Of a stretch of 33,099 nt of DNA, positions 32,047-33,099 are shown in pieces. The position numbers and the translations under genes were made by a program. Where the stretch lies: assembly GCF_900141915.1 (NCBI RefSeq), contig NZ_FQZG01000050.1, forward strand, positions 1 through 33,099. The letters are read 5' to 3'. Origin of the DNA: Tessaracoccus bendigoensis DSM 12906. Lineage in GTDB: Bacteria; Actinomycetota; Actinomycetes; Propionibacteriales; Propionibacteriaceae. Within the stretch, counting starts at the first letter, position 1, and every line of letters starts with the position of its first letter. The notes under the pieces were generated by a model. It made no database searches. It had not been told where the DNA came from and was given only the letters and a program-made list of their open reading frames with translations.

Positions 32047-32642
32047 GGTTGTAGCCCCCTTTCAGGGCCGTAGCGGCTGGAGAGTTGGAGAGCTCGGCGG
32101 AATTCCGCCTTCGCCCTGGTGAGTCTCACCCGGTAGGTGACGGGGTTGAGGTTGAGCGCCCGGGCTCCTTCAGCAGTGGTGAGATCACTCCAGTAGGCAA
32201 GGAGGAGGACCTCTGCCTGCTCGGGCTTGAGTAGCTGAAGGGCGCGTTCGATATCGAGCTGTTGCTCTGTCGCCAGAGCGTGGTCAAGTGTGGAGGGTGA
32301 AGCTCGGTAGGCGAGTTCCTTGTGCACTGTGTCGCGAACCCTCTGGCTGCGGTAGTGGTCTCCGATCTTGTTGCGGAGAACGCCGTAGAGCCATCCCTTG
32401 TCCAGTTCGCCCTTCTCCAGGAAGCGATGCCACATGAGGATGTAGGCCTCCGCGGCCAGCGCCTCAGCGTCGCAACCCGCAGTGCGGCCAAGTACGAACT
32501 TGACAGCCGCAGCGTAGGTGTCGCGATAGAAGACGGCGAATACCTCGTCAGAGGGGCGCTTCGCGCCCTTGGGCAGATCGGCTTGACGCGAGACATCCCG
32601 GTCTTGTCCGACGCCAGGATGGCTGCCTGATGGGTCTGTCAT
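32043..32642 (-). CDS. ECF-type RNA polymerase sigma factor
   Basis: A 199-residue sigma-70-family protein with sigma2 at about 35-100 (VFAVFYRDTYAAAVKFVLGR, AEAYILMWHRF, GWLYGVLRNKIGDHYRSQR) and sigma4 at about 135-190 (LKPEQAEVLLLAYWSDLTTAEGARALNLNPVTYRVRLTRAKAEFRRAL). It has no sigma3 or C-terminal extension, as in small ECF factors. GGAG precedes the ATG on the minus strand. It is the first gene of a three-gene leftward operon with a putative membrane partner. It may control this operon and possibly genes of the mobile element; no matching promoter pair was securely found. Confidence 0.9.
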   Translation of the reverse strand: MTDPSGSHPGVGQDRDVSRQADLPKGAKRPSDEVFAVFYRDTYAAAVKFVLGRTAGCDAEALAAEAYILMWHRFLEKGELDKGWLYGVLRNKIGDHYRSQRVRDTVHKELAYRASPSTLDHALATEQQLDIERALQLLKPEQAEVLLLAYWSDLTTAEGARALNLNPVTYRVRLTRAKAEFRRALQLSSRYGPERGLQP

Positions 32643-32757
32643 GATCCGCTCCGAATAGCCGCGTAGGGGTTCACGTAGGGTATTGGACGAGACTCATCGT
32701 TTGTTACCGCTCTGGCTCCGGGGCCCAGACCTGTTGAGGGTGAAGGGCGTACAGGGC

Positions 32758-32840
32758 TTATGCCGACGTGTGGATTATGCCGACCGTGACCACGTCTGCC
32801 CTTGTCGGAACTGGTTGGGTCGGGGGGTTGTCGGCATAAT
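32758..32840. repeat. TTATGCCGAC repeats, two direct and one inverted
   Basis: TTATGCCGAC occurs at 32758-32767 and 32775-32784 (17 bp apart). Its inverse GTCGGCATAA lies at 32830-32839; the arms 32774-32784 and 32830-32840 match over 11 bp. They lie in the 242-bp gap just upstream of the tyrosine recombinase gene. They could be recombinase binding sites or an end of an inserted element. From memory the TTATGCCG core resembles ends of Tn4651-group Tn3 transposons; this is unverified. Confidence 0.7.
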
Positions 32841-32884
32841 CGCGGCGTGAGAGCCTGCCCTTTTCCGGACGGGAGGGGTGGGTC

Positions 32885-33099
32885 ATGGGTTCTCCGATTC
32901 AGCTTGAGGGTTGTTCTGCTGGCCCTCCGGCGGGTGGTTGGCATGCGAGGATCTGGCCGCGTCGGCCTGCCGGTCCTCTTGCAGCCGTGATGGTGGATCT
33001 GATCGATTGGCTTGTCGAGCAGGGTTACGCCTCGACCACGCAGCGTAACCATGTCCGCGCGGCGGCACGGCTCGGCTCGTGGATGGTCGCCAAAGGGCT
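32885..33099 (+). CDS. Tyrosine recombinase/integrase, N-terminal part (truncated by window edge)
   Basis: An incomplete gene of 71 codons starting at ATG 32885, 6 nt after GGGAGGGG. After a Gly/Pro-rich leader, residues about 34-71 (AAVMVDLIDWLVEQGYASTTQRNHVRAAARLGSWMVAKG) match the N-terminal SAM-like DNA-binding domain of tyrosine recombinases: a helix ending in L-x-x-x-G-Y, the polar turn, then an amphipathic helix. The catalytic Arg-His-Arg-Tyr domain lies beyond the window. It could be the integrase of the conjugative element or part of a separate insertion at its right end; the adjacent TTATGCCGAC repeats favour a recombinase with its own sites. Confidence 0.7.
   Translation, partial: MGSPIQLEGCSAGPPAGGWHARIWPRRPAGPLAAVMVDLIDWLVEQGYASTTQRNHVRAAARLGSWMVAKG

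Overview
The window is very GC-rich, uses many GTG starts and carries several actinobacterial families (CU044_5270, DUF6320-like, VaFE-repeat surface protein, actinobacterial PrgI/VirB4 conjugation genes). It looks like an actinobacterial chromosome, plausibly from the Propionibacteriaceae; the family placement is inference.

Chromosomal part, 1 to 13248. On the minus strand lies a two-gene M16 metallopeptidase operon (active subunit, then a subunit lacking the zinc motif). A 129-bp tandem repeat follows, then an aldo/keto reductase, an Lnt-like nitrilase-fold acyltransferase, and a NarL/LiaRS-type two-component pair. Next are two identical initiator tRNA genes (7732 and 13172) bracketing a 5.4-kb island. 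The island holds two related arrays of about 20-bp degenerate repeats, an HTH antitoxin/PIN toxin pair between them, and a translationally coupled operon of HSL-type esterase, HxxxDG acyltransferase and zinc-ribbon membrane protein. The first array is followed by a decayed copy of the 5' end of the esterase gene, so the array and gene start were duplicated as a unit.

Mobile part, 13205 to at least 30.6 kb. An integrative conjugative element starts at the 3' end of the second tRNA. A Cro/CI-type repressor gene runs antisense into the tRNA, with its stop codon in the anticodon loop. It is divergent from an excisionase-like gene. Four overlapping winged-helix genes follow; the last and longest carries four 24-bp palindromes inside its coding sequence, next to an AT-rich stretch, and looks like a replication initiator with an internal origin. 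Then come a secreted CAP-domain protein, a 1310-residue surface adhesin (thioester-like head, Ig-like repeats, three VaFE repeats), a sortase, and a Gram-positive type IV secretion cluster: pilin-like peptide, VirB6/TrbL-like protein, lipoprotein, PrgI, VirB4, a two-headed peptidoglycan hydrolase, a small membrane protein and the VirD4 coupling protein. No relaxase is visible.

Right end, 30.6 to 33.1 kb. On the minus strand is a three-gene ECF sigma factor / CU044_5270 / small membrane-anchored protein operon, converging on the conjugation operon at a hairpin. At the edge a truncated tyrosine recombinase gene begins on the plus strand, preceded by three copies of TTATGCCGAC (two direct, one inverted). 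The right attachment site of the element is not in the window.
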